Origin: Caldatribacterium sp964426875
GTDB lineage: Bacteria > Atribacterota > Atribacteria > Atribacterales > Caldatribacteriaceae
Direction of reading: 5' to 3'
DNA length: 56,636 nucleotides
NCBI GenBank assembly: GCA_964426875.1
Contig: CAYRSB010000010.1
Span: 1-56,636, forward strand
Shown here: in pieces, positions 43,701 to 53,020 of the stretch
How the letters are laid out: each line of letters opens with the position of its first letter
Numbering within the stretch: position 1 is the first letter of the stretch
Program-made: the position numbers and the translations under genes
The notes under the pieces: generated by a model
What the model was told of the DNA's origin: nothing
What the model saw: the letters and a program-made list of their open reading frames with translations, nothing else
Databases searched by the model: none

Positions 43701-44822
43701 TTGCCCTTCCCTTACATTCTGAGAAAACCTGAACCACTCGACATAGGGGAGCTCATCGTAAAGGCTCTGTGGCGATGGGGGAAGAAGGACTGGCGGAAGA
43801 TTTTCTTTCTTTGACGAGTGTTTTTGCGCTTTCTCAGGGCAAAAATATGGCGAGAATGGCAAAAAAGGCACACGCAAGGAAGGATCCCTCTTGTTTTGGC
43901 CATCAGCCCCACGATGCACTGCAACTACAGTTGCTTGGGGTGTTACTCCCGAGGAAGAAGTGCTTCTTCTGAGCTTTCGACCGCCGAACTTGACACTCTC
44001 CTTGAGGAAGCAGAAGACTTTGGTATCCCCGCAGTGGTAGTCACTGGAGGAGAACCATTTTTATGTTCTGACTCGGTTTTTCTGATCCGAAAACACCGAA
44101 ACTTCCTTTTTGTGGTGATCACAAACAGCTCTTGCGTTCCTTTGGATGTGGCCTCTGAGATCTCTCAAAGCGGCAACGTGATTGTCCTTCTCAGTATCGA
44201 AGGAAACCAGGTGGAAACCGATGATCGACACGGAGAAGGAACTCATGCTCTTTGTCTTCGTGCTATGGACAACTTAAAGGCCTGTGGTGTCCTCTTTGGT
44301 TTTGCAGCTACAAATACTCGAGAGAACGTGGAAACCTTAGTTTCTGAGACCTTTATCGATCAAATGGCAGCTTAAGGATGTACTTTGGGATTCTTCACCG
44401 AGTATGTTCCCTGTGGTGACCATCCCCGCCATGATTGGGTCCTTGACCGGGAATCTCGAGAGCAATTTCGTCAAAAAGTTCTCGAGCTTCAGGCCCGAAA
44501 ATCCCTCGTGCTCATTCAATTTCCCCATGATGAGTATGGAAAGGCAAACCTTTGCTCTGCTGCAGGAGTGGCTTCTTTCCATGTCAACTCTCAAGGAGGC
44601 GTGGAACCCTGTCCTTTCTCTCCGTACTTTGTGGACAACATACGGCAGGAGGGTCTATGCCAAGCCTGTGGGTCATCCTTTTTGGAGTCGATCCGATGTC
44701 AACCGGCACTTCTTCGGCGAAGTGAGTATGCCTGTGCTCTTTTCGAGCATCGGGAGGAAATAATCCAACTCCTGCACCATATGGAAAAGGGCCAGAGGCG
44801 GGAAACCGTCACCAAGGCTTAG
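43701..44822 (+). pseudogene. Radical SAM protein interrupted by two in-frame stop codons
   Basis: A single reading frame from TTG 43701 to TAG 44822 encodes a ~370-residue radical SAM protein with TGA at 43812-43814 and TAA at 44373-44375. Family sequence continues in the same frame across both stops. Before the first: ILRKPEPLDIGELIVKALWR. After it: RVFLRFLRAKIWREWQKR and the SAM cluster CNYSCLGC. After the second: GCTLGFFTEYVPCG, then CSAAGVASFHVNSQGG with PCPFSP and later cysteines resembling a SPASM-like Fe-S region. No frameshift is present. The promoter and ribosome site are preserved. Probably a young pseudogene made by two point mutations; ORFs from 43818 and 44385 may still be translated. 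Confidence 0.75.
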
Positions 44823-45147
44823 GGTTTCGTTGCCTCTATTGTGGGGGATCAGCACGTTCCCTTTCCATGACAAATCTGGTACACCCTGGTACCATGGCAC
44901 TAGTGGCGAGGGGCGGGGTTTTTTGGGGAAAGGCCAAACCCGGGGCAATTCCGTATTCTCGTACCCCGACAGTGGTGGCAGCAATCGGTACCGTTGCAGT
45001 GGGGACCTCTTTTTCTCTGTAGTGGTAAGGAAACAAGCGCCTGCCTCCTTTGATCTTTTCCAGGATTGTTATACCCCTTCTTTTCGCCCTCTCGCAAGCC
45101 TCGACAAGCCTTTGGGAGGAGAGCAAGAAGTGGAGAGGTGGGCACGG
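44823..45147. other. Unassigned region before the fucosidase
   Basis: About 325 bases open in several frames. A plus-strand frame reads FRCLYCGGSARSL, suggestive of a zinc-ribbon remnant, and a minus-strand frame is open for 96 codons. None has a proper start site, so I leave it unassigned. Confidence 0.4.
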
Positions 45148-45153
45148 TATAAT
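45148..45153 (+). promoter_or_regulatory. Possible -10 box for the fucosidase gene
   Basis: A perfect TATAAT lies 44 bases before ATG 45197, with GGGGAGGG between. No clear -35 element is seen. Confidence 0.35.
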
Positions 45154-45196
45154 TGAACTGAGATCTGATCAAAATTTCTTAGGGGAGGGATACACA

Positions 45197-46591
45197 ATGC
45201 CCAAAATCTTTCGACCCCACTGGGAATCGATTAGGGAGCACGAGCTTCCCTCTTGGTATGAGGAGGCAAAGTTTGGGATTTTCATCCACTGGGGATTGTA
45301 CTCGGTGCCGGGATGGGCTCCCACCACAGGCGAGTTGGGGACCATCCCCTGGGAAGAGTGGTTTGTCAAAAACCCTTATGCCGAGTGGTACGAGAACACC
45401 CTCCGTATTTCTCAAAGTCCTACCTTTGAGTACCATCGAAGAACGTATGGGGAGAAGTTTCCCTACGAGGGCTTTGCCGAGCTGTGGCGGGCAGAAAGAT
45501 GGGACCCAAAGGAGTGGGCGCAGCTTTTTTCCAGGACAAAGGCTCGGTATGTGGTTCTCACCACCAAGCATCATGAGGGGTTTTGCCTTTGGCCAAGTGA
45601 GTATGGGGACTTCGGCGTGAAAAGTAAGGGTCCCAAAAGAGACATTGTGGGGGAACTCACCGAGGCGGTACGAAAGGAGGACTTGCGGATGGGGCTTTAC
45701 TATTCTGGACTCTTAGATTGGCACTTCAGCGAAGAACCGATCCGGAATATTAAAGATCTGTGGACCCTCTACCCGCAGACTTACTCGTACGCCGATTATA
45801 CCTACAATCAGTGGAGAGAGTTGATCCGGCGGTACCATCCTGACATTCTGTGGAATGACATCGGCTGGCCCAAGAAGGGTGAAGATCTTTTGACCTATCT
45901 TTTTGCCTTTTACTACAATTGCCATCCTGAGGGAGTGGTGAACGATCGCTGGACCGTTCCCCCTTCAAGAACACCAGAATGGTGTGACTACCGTACAGCC
46001 GAGTACACCCTCAACCGCCCCCAGGAGATCGTTCCTTACAAGTGGGAATTCTGTCGGGGTTTAGGATATTCCTTTGGGTATAACCGCAACGAAGGGGAAG
46101 AGTATCTCCTCAGCGTGGAACAACTCGTTGAGATCCTTGCCGATGTAGTAAGCAAAAACGGTAACCTCCTTTTGAATATTGGGCCCTGTGCAGATGGTAC
46201 CATTCCTGAACCCCAGGTCAAGAGACTTTTGGGTTTGGGGGAATGGCTAAAGATTAACGAGGAAGCCATTTTTGGTACCCGTCCCTGGGTGCGGGCGGAG
46301 GGAGTAAGTAGCAACGGAGTACCCTTGCGCTTTACAAGGAGAAATGACACCCTGTACGTGATTTACCTTGGAAGGATCGCCGAGAAAGAGGTGAAGCTGA
46401 AGGATCTCACCTTCCATCCGGGGGCAGTGGTGCGACTTCTGGGTTGGGATGCGCCCATCCCCTTTGCCACTGAGGGAAAACACCTTACCCTTCGAATCCC
46501 CGAAGCCTCTATACGGAGCCTTTCCTCTTACCCGGTTTTCGCCGTGACCCCTGCCCCTTGTGACTTCAAAAAAGAAGGGAGTCAATCATGA
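45197..46591 (+). CDS. GH29 alpha-L-fucosidase
   Basis: Intracellular glycosidase of 464 residues (no signal peptide) that would release L-fucose from fucosylated glycans. N-terminal KFGIFIHWGLYSVPGW, TTKHHEGFCLW and the nucleophile segment WNDIGWP (Asp221) match the Thermotoga-type GH29 enzyme closely, as does GVVNDRW. The C-terminal ~80 residues are the usual beta-sandwich. ATG 45197 has GGGGAGGG; the frame is open upstream to 45050 without family similarity. A LacI regulator and an oligosaccharide/peptide-type transporter lie downstream, consistent with a glycan-use locus. Confidence 0.93.
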   Translation: MPKIFRPHWESIREHELPSWYEEAKFGIFIHWGLYSVPGWAPTTGELGTIPWEEWFVKNPYAEWYENTLRISQSPTFEYHRRTYGEKFPYEGFAELWRAERWDPKEWAQLFSRTKARYVVLTTKHHEGFCLWPSEYGDFGVKSKGPKRDIVGELTEAVRKEDLRMGLYYSGLLDWHFSEEPIRNIKDLWTLYPQTYSYADYTYNQWRELIRRYHPDILWNDIGWPKKGEDLLTYLFAFYYNCHPEGVVNDRWTVPPSRTPEWCDYRTAEYTLNRPQEIVPYKWEFCRGLGYSFGYNRNEGEEYLLSVEQLVEILADVVSKNGNLLLNIGPCADGTIPEPQVKRLLGLGEWLKINEEAIFGTRPWVRAEGVSSNGVPLRFTRRNDTLYVIYLGRIAEKEVKLKDLTFHPGAVVRLLGWDAPIPFATEGKHLTLRIPEASIRSLSSYPVFAVTPAPCDFKKEGSQS

Positions 46592-46639
46592 GTAAGTGAG
46601 TTCTGCAATATCTCGAGTACAAAAGGAAGGATTAGAGTC

Positions 46640-47990
46640 TAAGGTAGTGGTGTAAAAAGCATACCGGGACATGAGGGAAGGAGGTTACTTCCGGACGACC
46701 TCTCAGGACATTTGATGGTTTGACAAAATCAGCCACTTTGGGTTCCATGCGAAGTGAGAGAAAATCACATGCAAAGGAGGAACCCGCTGTGACCGACGAT
46801 CTTAGCGTAGCACTGGGAGATTTCTTGCGCAAGAGGGGTGTCAAGACCGACTTCCCTCGAGAGGCTTTGTCCACCTTGGTCCACGTTATCATGGAAATCG
46901 AGGCCAAATAGAAGACCAGGTCCTCACGTTATGAGCGGACGATAAAAGGGATTTCTACCGTAACGGTTACCGGTTACGTCCTTGGGACACAAAGGTAGGA
47001 TGCCTGGAGCTTAGGATCCCCAAACTCAGATGTGGTTTGTACTATCCAAGCTTCCTGGAGCCGCGGCAGAAGGCCTTGCTTTCCATTATCCAGGAGGCCT
47101 ATGTCCATGGGGTCAGTACCTGCAAGGTGGAAGAACTGGTCGGTGCTTTAGGTTTGGGAGGCATCAGCAGAAGCGAAGTCTCACAGATGTATGCTGAATT
47201 GGATAAAGAGATAAGTACCTTCTTGAATCGACCTCTCACCGGCCATTATCCATATGTCTGGCTTGACGCCATGCATCTCAAGGTCCGCGAAGGTGGGAGG
47301 GTCGTTAACATGGCTTTGGTGACTGCCACCGGAGTAAAAGAAATGGAGAAACGGGAATTCCTTGGGTTGGATGTGGAGTTAAGCGAGAGCGGAGAATACT
47401 GGATGGAGTTCCTCCCTGGTCTGGTGGCTCAAGGTCTTGGTGGTATACTTCTGGTGATAAGCGAGGGTCTCCGCCAGGCGATCACCAAGGTATTGCAAGG
47501 GGTGTACCTGGTAGCATTGCCAGGTACACTTCGTGCGTAACCTCCTGGTGCATGTACCCAAGGCGGCCCAGCGGATGGTGGCGGCGATGGTGAAGACTAT
47601 CTTCGCCCAGCTGGACCAGGCCACAAGCCAAGGCCCAACTGGCTCGGGTAACAGATAGCCTCCATTCCCGGTATCCCAAAGTGGCTGAGAGGCCTTGGGC
47701 TGTGGAGGAAAAGGCCTTGACTTATATGGCTTTCCATCCAAGCATTGGCGCCAGATCTATTCAACCAATCCTTTAAAAAGGCTAAATGCCGAATTTGCCC
47801 AGCGGTTTGACGTGGTAGGGATCTCCCCCAACCGGGAAGCGGCGCTACTTTAGTCTGGCCTCCATGGCTAAGTTTTATGAGCAGAAAGTATTAACAAAGC
47901 AAGAACGGTGCTCCTTGCCGCCAGAGAGCCTCATAGTTAACCTTGGTAACTTACCTTCGCATGAGAACCATTTTTACGCCACTTGACGGG
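46640..47990 (+). mobile_element. Degenerate IS256-family insertion sequence
   Basis: The ends are marked by imperfect inverted repeats: 46646-46658 and the reverse complement of 47971-47983 match at 12 of 13 bases. The ~1.35 kb between them fits IS256 size and contains one broken transposase. No intact target duplication was identified by eye. Confidence 0.7.
46789..47930 (+). pseudogene. IS256-type (mutator) transposase, broken
   Basis: Starts GTG 46789 after AAAGGAGG. The N-terminal TDDLSVALGDFLRK runs to a stop at 46909-46911. SRYERT and RDFYRNGYR follow in different frames. A longer intact part (47037-47540) has LEPRQKALLSIIQEAYVHGVS in pieces and the catalytic-domain WLDAMHLKVREGG. Another shift near 47515 leads to QVHFVRNLLVHVPKAAQRM, and scattered frames end at SLASMAKFYEQKVL. 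At least three frameshifts and two stops, so it cannot make transposase. Confidence 0.85.
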
Positions 47991-48374
47991 ATACGACCCA
48001 AGATAGAGTCCTTTCACCCATAGGCATCCTGCAAGGGCAAAACGCCTCCTTTGATCTTGAGGTGCTCAGGGGCCCCTTTTCTTTTCCTCTCTCCTTCTGG
48101 AGCTTGGTTTTCTTTGAGATTTACCTTCCCCCTTGAGGGACCTCTCTGTGTATCGTCTCAACCTCTGTACCAGTGCTGACACCAGCAAGCTCAAAAGTAT
48201 TGCCAATGATCTGAGTGTCTTCTTTTTGAAACCTGGATATAGTGCTGCACATACCTTCTCACTAACTCCACATCAAACTCCTTGAACATTTTCCCCACGG
48301 GAGTGAAGTGGTACTGACTCAGGAGGTAGTGTATCTTTCTTTCACAGACATTTTCCATTGTCTGGTGCGGTCTC
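47991..48374. other. Region between the IS256 relic and the LacI promoter
   Basis: About 380 bases. The minus strand holds a 55-codon open stretch (48191-48358, starting MENVCERKIHYLL) whose composition looks protein-like, but the family is unknown and no ribosome site is clear. Possibly a gene remnant cut off by the insertion. Confidence 0.35.
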
Positions 48375-48402
48375 TTGACTTTTGGTGATGATACGTTATA
48401 AA
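48375..48402 (+). promoter_or_regulatory. Promoter of the LacI-family regulator
   Basis: TTGACT (48375-48380), 16-base spacer, TATAAA (48397-48402). Predicted start near 48409 falls inside the TTTGCGCAAA palindrome. Confidence 0.7.
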
Positions 48403-48405
48403 ATT

Positions 48406-48415
48406 TTTGCGCAAA
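48406..48415. promoter_or_regulatory. Candidate LacI-type operator TTTGCGCAAA
   Basis: A perfect 10-bp palindrome with the central CG step typical of LacI-family sites, placed at the transcription start and 24 bases before the regulator's ATG. Autorepression is the likely use. It is flanked by the direct repeat TTATAAAAT (48396-48404 and 48420-48428). Confidence 0.6.
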
Positions 48416-48439
48416 CATTTTATAAAATGGGAGGAAAGG

Positions 48440-49495
48440 ATGAAAAACAGAAAAGGACCTACAATTAGCGATGTAGCCGAGCTGGCAGGAGTTTCCGTGT
48501 CTACCGTATCTCATGTGCTGAATAGAACCCGCTTTATTTCTCCCGAGACCGAGAAACGCGTGCTTGAGGCCATTAGAGCTCTTGGTTACCAAAAGAGCCT
48601 TATTGCTTCTGCAATGCGAAAACAAAGCCTCCAAGTGGTGGGCTTTGTAGTTTCGCAACTTCACAACATCTTTTGGCTTCGAATCATTCGTTCCCTCGAA
48701 TTTCACCTCTCTCAGGCTGGATACCATCTCTTTTTAGGATGTAGTTACGGGAAGCCTGAAAGAGAGATTGAGCTTGTGGAGATGATGCGCCAGAGCGGTG
48801 TCGGGGGTGTTATTATAGCCACATCTTTGCACTCTTTAGCAGATGTCAACATGCCTCAGGTCCTCAAGGAAGAATTCGTAAACTTTCTTAAAGAACGAGC
48901 CGTTTTCGTTGATACCGCTCCTATTGACGGAGATTTTGATTTCGTGGGGGTGGATAATGAGAAGAGTGCGTATTGCCTTACGAACATTCTTCTAGATGCC
49001 GGATACAGCATCCTTGGGATGATCAATGGGGAACCTACAGTGCTCACGGCACGAGAACGAGCTACAGGATTTTGGCGTGCTCTTCAAGAAAGGAACCTCG
49101 AAGTATGCGAAGAACACATTTTTTTAGGGTCAGACTTGGGTAGGAAAACCGGCATAGAAGGAGCCCAGAGGTTATTGAGTCTTCCCAATCCTCCGGAGGC
49201 AATTTTTCTTGCCAGTGGCAATATCACTATTGGATTCCTCGAGATTGCCCGGGACAGAGGGATTCGTATTCCTGAAGATATGAGTGTGGTTGCTTTTGAT
49301 GATATTGAATGGACACCAGTTATTACGCCATTTCTCACTTGTGCCATACAACCGGCTTGGGATATAGGTGAGAGAGCTGTTGGTCTTCTCTTAGAGAAGT
49401 TGCGAAAAGGCGGAGAAAGGAGCCTCCAAGAGACTCGCTTGAAATGCAAGATCGTAGTGCGAAGTTCGGTGAAACTGAAATCATCAGGGGGTTAA
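48440..49495 (+). CDS. LacI-family transcriptional regulator
   Basis: 351 residues. The N-terminal helix-turn-helix TISDVAELAGVSVSTVSHVLN is textbook LacI. The hinge helix region lies near 50-60, then a periplasmic-binding-protein-like sensor (VVGFVVSQLHNIFW, PEAIFLASGNITIG, MSVVAFDDIEW). ATG 48440 follows GGGAGGAAAGG. Likely controls the downstream sugar or oligosaccharide transporter and the adjacent glycosidases; ligand unknown. The candidate self-operator lies immediately upstream. Confidence 0.92.
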   Translation: MKNRKGPTISDVAELAGVSVSTVSHVLNRTRFISPETEKRVLEAIRALGYQKSLIASAMRKQSLQVVGFVVSQLHNIFWLRIIRSLEFHLSQAGYHLFLGCSYGKPEREIELVEMMRQSGVGGVIIATSLHSLADVNMPQVLKEEFVNFLKERAVFVDTAPIDGDFDFVGVDNEKSAYCLTNILLDAGYSILGMINGEPTVLTARERATGFWRALQERNLEVCEEHIFLGSDLGRKTGIEGAQRLLSLPNPPEAIFLASGNITIGFLEIARDRGIRIPEDMSVVAFDDIEWTPVITPFLTCAIQPAWDIGERAVGLLLEKLRKGGERSLQETRLKCKIVVRSSVKLKSSGG

Positions 49496-49500
49496 AGTCG

Positions 49501-49836
49501 ATGGATTTGATACGATTTTGCCAAGTTCACCTTGATTTTCATACCTCTCCTTTTATTTTCGACGTTGGCCAAGAATTTGACCCTAAAGAGTTCTCTACTC
49601 TCAAGTTACGGCAGCATGTATCTGCTGTGTTGTGTACACGCAAATTGCTCATCTCTTGTTCTCAATGCATCGGAAATGGGTTTATCCAGTCTATAGAAGC
49701 GTCATTCAAGCGTGCATCAAAAGACTTCTCCCCTCTCCTTAGGGTTTCCAATTTTCCCTCTCTTGGTGAAACCACCGCTCTTAGGCAGGGGGAATTCTTT
49801 GGTGCTGCATCTTCTTTGCTATCCTGCTATTCGTAA
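49501..49836 (+). pseudogene. N-terminal remnant of a glycosidase (GHL6/beta-galactosidase-like)
   Basis: ATG 49501 opens a frame reading FCQVHLDFHTSP and GQEFDPKEFS, the N-terminal signature of a hypothetical glycoside hydrolase family whose full proteins exceed 600 residues. After about 45 residues the similarity fades in a stretch that appears frame-shifted, and the frame closes at 49836. It starts six bases after the LacI gene. The protein is clearly truncated; family naming is from memory of the motif and is moderate. Confidence 0.55.
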
Positions 49837-50039
49837 GGGTAAAGTCGATATGGCGGGGGATTTGTTCCCTTAACCAACGGTGAGTTTGGGAATGGGTGAA
49901 AGACCAAAGGGGGTGAGATGTGTTCTTGAAAATCATGTCCTTCCTTTTAGCCGGGATGGCGGGTGTGTCCATTTCATGGTACCTGAGGTGAAGGGACATC
50001 AAATGGTTGTAATAGGGTAAAAGGAGGAGGTAGAAGAAG

Positions 50040-51923
50040 GTGAAAATTGAGAGGTTGTTTGTAATTCTTCTGGTGGGGATAGTGTTAGGTTGTTGGTGTG
50101 TTGTTGCTTTTGCTCAGCCTCGCGAGCAGACATTGATCCACGACATGCTTGGCAGCGTGGTAGGTACACCTGATGACTTCAATACTTGGGTGGGTTGGAA
50201 ATGGCCACACAGGGGATTACACCAATATTGCCTGGAGCCGTTGTGGATTGCCGAACCTGCTACCGGTGAGATATTGCCTCTGCTTGCCAAAGAATGGCCA
50301 CCGTTGTACAACGAAGACTTCACGAAAATGACGATCCATCTTCGAGAGGGCATTACCTGGAATGACGGCGTACCGTTTACTGCTGATGACGTTGTCTTTA
50401 CCATTGAGCTTCACAAGAATACCCCGGGGTTTCTTATGTCTGGGCCCATGGCTGAATATGTGAAAGAGGTTCGAAAACTTGACGACTACACAGTTGAAAT
50501 AGAGCTTACGAAGCCCAACTCTCGATTCCACGCCTATCTACTCGACCGATGGGGTGCTCTAAGACCAATGCCGAAGCATATTTTCGAAAAAGTTGAAGAT
50601 CCCCTGAAGTTCAACTTCAACCCTCCAGTAGGTACTGGACCATACAAGCTGCATTCCTATGATCCAGCAGGATACTGGACTACTTGGGTTAAGCGAGAAG
50701 ATTGGGACCACAGTGCGACAGGAAAGCTCTATGGAGAACCAAAACCCATGTACATCACTGCCCGTGAGTTCGTTTCAGAAGAGGCCAGGATTCTTGCCCT
50801 TATGACAGGTGAGCTTGACATGGTGTACCTCTCGGTCGAGGGCATGAAAGCGGTGATGAAGGCACCGCATGTAAGAACGTGGCGACGCGAATGGCCTTGG
50901 AACTGCAATATCGATCCCTTTGTGCCAGGAATCGTCTTCAATAACCTCAAGCACCCTTACAACATCAAAGACGTACGATGGGCTCTTGCTCTGGCGATCA
51001 ACATTGAGGAGTTCATGAGTGTAGCTGTGGACTTCATGGTTCCTGCGAGCCCAATCCACATCCCTCCTGTTCCAGCTTATAAGAAAGCCTACTTTGAGCC
51101 AATGTACGAGTGGTTAGTGAACTTTGAGCTCGACTTGGGCAATGGAGAGAAGTTCAAACCCTTCGATCCTGAGGTTCCACGTAAACTCGCAGAAGCTGCG
51201 AAAAAGAGAGGATACCCTGTTCCAGAAGATCCTGAAAAGATCAAGGAAATCTTTGGCATTGGGTGGTGGAAGTATGCCCCCGACGTTGCTGAGAAGCTTT
51301 TGGTAAAACACGGATTCCATAAGGACGAATTTGGTAGATGGCATCTTCCTGATGGAACTCTTTGGACCATTCAGCTATTGGGTACTTCCGACTCTGCGAC
51401 TTTCGAGCATAGGACCATGCTGGGAGCAGCTGACCAGTGGCGGAAGTTTGGTATAGGCGTAGAAACCTGGACTCCGGTAGCGTTCCAGACTCTGAACTTG
51501 CTTGGCGAGTTCGATGTCACGACCACGTGGGCTGCGAACGAGCCATGGGGTGCTGGTGTTGACCTCTACCGCACGCTCTGGCCCTTCCATTCCTCGCAGG
51601 TGAGACCAATGGGTGAGTACGTTGCCGTTGGTCCAGGTGGTGCTGCACGTTGGTCGGATCCTCGAATGGATGATATCATCGAGCAGATGGAGAGAGTTGA
51701 TATAGCAAAGGAGGATGAAACCATTGCACTTGGTCTCGACGCCCTTAAGCTTCTCGTTGAAGAAATGCCCACGGTTCCCATATACGGTGGTGTTGCTTTT
51801 CTTGCGTGGAGTGAAATGTACTGGATGAACTATCCGGGGGCGGAGAATCTGTATCCTAATCCGTGGCACTGGTGGCCCAACTTTAAGCTAACCTTGCCCT
51901 TCCTAAAACCTGCAGAAGAGTAA
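50040..51923 (+). CDS. ABC transporter substrate-binding protein, family 5 (Opp/Dpp type)
   Basis: 627 residues. Signal peptide (about 6-25, ending CVVAFA before QPREQ); no lipobox Cys at the cut site, so it may be released or held by the signal peptide. SBP_bac_5 features: FTKMTIHLREGITWNDGVPFTADDVVFT and GTGPYKL, with a C-terminal region rich in Trp. Proteins of this size in thermophilic anaerobes often bind oligosaccharides rather than peptides, which fits the fucosidase neighbourhood. GTG start with AAGGAGGAGG. A 42-bp palindrome follows its stop. Confidence 0.9.
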   Translation: MKIERLFVILLVGIVLGCWCVVAFAQPREQTLIHDMLGSVVGTPDDFNTWVGWKWPHRGLHQYCLEPLWIAEPATGEILPLLAKEWPPLYNEDFTKMTIHLREGITWNDGVPFTADDVVFTIELHKNTPGFLMSGPMAEYVKEVRKLDDYTVEIELTKPNSRFHAYLLDRWGALRPMPKHIFEKVEDPLKFNFNPPVGTGPYKLHSYDPAGYWTTWVKREDWDHSATGKLYGEPKPMYITAREFVSEEARILALMTGELDMVYLSVEGMKAVMKAPHVRTWRREWPWNCNIDPFVPGIVFNNLKHPYNIKDVRWALALAINIEEFMSVAVDFMVPASPIHIPPVPAYKKAYFEPMYEWLVNFELDLGNGEKFKPFDPEVPRKLAEAAKKRGYPVPEDPEKIKEIFGIGWWKYAPDVAEKLLVKHGFHKDEFGRWHLPDGTLWTIQLLGTSDSATFEHRTMLGAADQWRKFGIGVETWTPVAFQTLNLLGEFDVTTTWAANEPWGAGVDLYRTLWPFHSSQVRPMGEYVAVGPGGAARWSDPRMDDIIEQMERVDIAKEDETIALGLDALKLLVEEMPTVPIYGGVAFLAWSEMYWMNYPGAENLYPNPWHWWPNFKLTLPFLKPAEE

Positions 51924-51928
51924 AAGGC

Positions 51929-51970
51929 AAGCCCCTGCCTTAGAGTAGGCCTACTCTAAGGCAGGGGCTT
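51929..51970. terminator. 42-bp perfect palindrome after the binding-protein gene
   Basis: Two 21-base arms are exact reverse complements with no spacer, beginning five bases after the stop. The RNA hairpin would have up to ~19 pairs. It lacks a long T tract, so it probably protects the binding-protein message and reduces read-through into the permease genes rather than ending all transcription. Confidence 0.75.
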
Positions 51971-51990
51971 TAGAGGAGTTGAAGCAAGCG

Positions 51991-52998
51991 ATGAAGTTCC
52001 TAAGAGAGTACTTAATATTGAGACTAGTCCAGTATTTTTTTGTGGTTTTTTTGGGGTTGACTCTGGTCTTCTTTGTTCCTCGACTTTTACCACAGGATCC
52101 AATACGAGAGATCATCGGTCAATTCCAGCAGAGCGGCGCAGGGCTTGATGCAAAAACGATTGAAAGCATGGTGGCAACCTTTGAAGAACTGTTTGGTTTG
52201 TCCGGGTCATTGTTCAATCAATACGTTGCTTTTTGGAAGAGGATTCTGAGTTTTGATTTCGGTCCTTCCTTCTTTCAATTTCCTACCCCAGTATCTCAGC
52301 TCATTAAGCGCTTCCTTCCTTGGACTTTATGGATTATGTTAACCTCAACCTTGTTGGCTTGGGTTGTCGGAAGCTTTGTGGGAGGAATCTCTGGATATTT
52401 CTCCAAAAGTCGGTGGTCGAGAATTGTGGAGGCTATCGCCATAGTTATTAGGCCGATCCCACACTATATTTTAGGGCTTTTGTTGCTTATTCTGTTTGCC
52501 TATGTTTGGCGGTTATTTCCCCTCGGTGGAGGAGCGAGCGTTGGCAGGAACCTTGGTTTTAACCTCGCTTCCATTTTGGACGTGTTGAGGCACTCGGTCC
52601 TCCCCATGACGACTCTGGTGGTGCTCAATGGAGTCATCTGGTACCAACAAATGAGGTTTCTTGTGGAAAGTATCAGGAATGAGGATTACGTACAATACGC
52701 AAAGGCTGGAGGAGTGAAAAAGTGGTGTCTTGTGTCCCGATATGTACTCAGAAACGCTATGCTTCCGCAAGTAACAGGACTCGCTTTAGCAATAGGGCAG
52801 AGTTATTCTGCCGCAATTATCGTAGAGATAGTGTTCTCTTATCCAGGTGTTGGTAAGCTTCTTTTCGAAGCTATCTTGCGAGCTGACTACAACTTAATCA
52901 TGGGTGTAGCGGCCATTTCTATATTGACTGTCAGTACGCTGGTGTTAATTGTGGATTTGCTCTATCCTCTGGTAGATCCAAGAGTCCGCTACAGATGA
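51991..52998 (+). CDS. ABC transporter permease, DppB type
   Basis: 335 residues and six helices: one N-terminal, a periplasmic stretch with LFGLSGSLFNQYVAFW, then five. The EAA-loop follows QYAKAGGVKKW; the DppB signature IVEIVFSYPGVGKLL is intact. ATG 51991 lies 12 bases after AGAGGAG; TTG 51979 directly touches it and is less likely. Pairs with the next permease. Confidence 0.9.
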   Translation: MKFLREYLILRLVQYFFVVFLGLTLVFFVPRLLPQDPIREIIGQFQQSGAGLDAKTIESMVATFEELFGLSGSLFNQYVAFWKRILSFDFGPSFFQFPTPVSQLIKRFLPWTLWIMLTSTLLAWVVGSFVGGISGYFSKSRWSRIVEAIAIVIRPIPHYILGLLLLILFAYVWRLFPLGGGASVGRNLGFNLASILDVLRHSVLPMTTLVVLNGVIWYQQMRFLVESIRNEDYVQYAKAGGVKKWCLVSRYVLRNAMLPQVTGLALAIGQSYSAAIIVEIVFSYPGVGKLLFEAILRADYNLIMGVAAISILTVSTLVLIVDLLYPLVDPRVRYR

Positions 52999-53020
52999 GA
53001 AAGCCAAGGAGTGGAAAGTG

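Noticed and set aside
43812..44375. Recoding (selenocysteine or pyrrolysine) at the radical SAM stops
   Set aside because: One stop is TAA, which is not used for either; no downstream SECIS-like hairpin was seen; flanks do not match catalytic cysteine positions.
44836..45126. 96-codon minus-strand ORF, considered as a 3D-domain protein remnant
   Set aside because: Only a short resemblance (REYGIAPG), no start site, and no conserved acidic triad visible.
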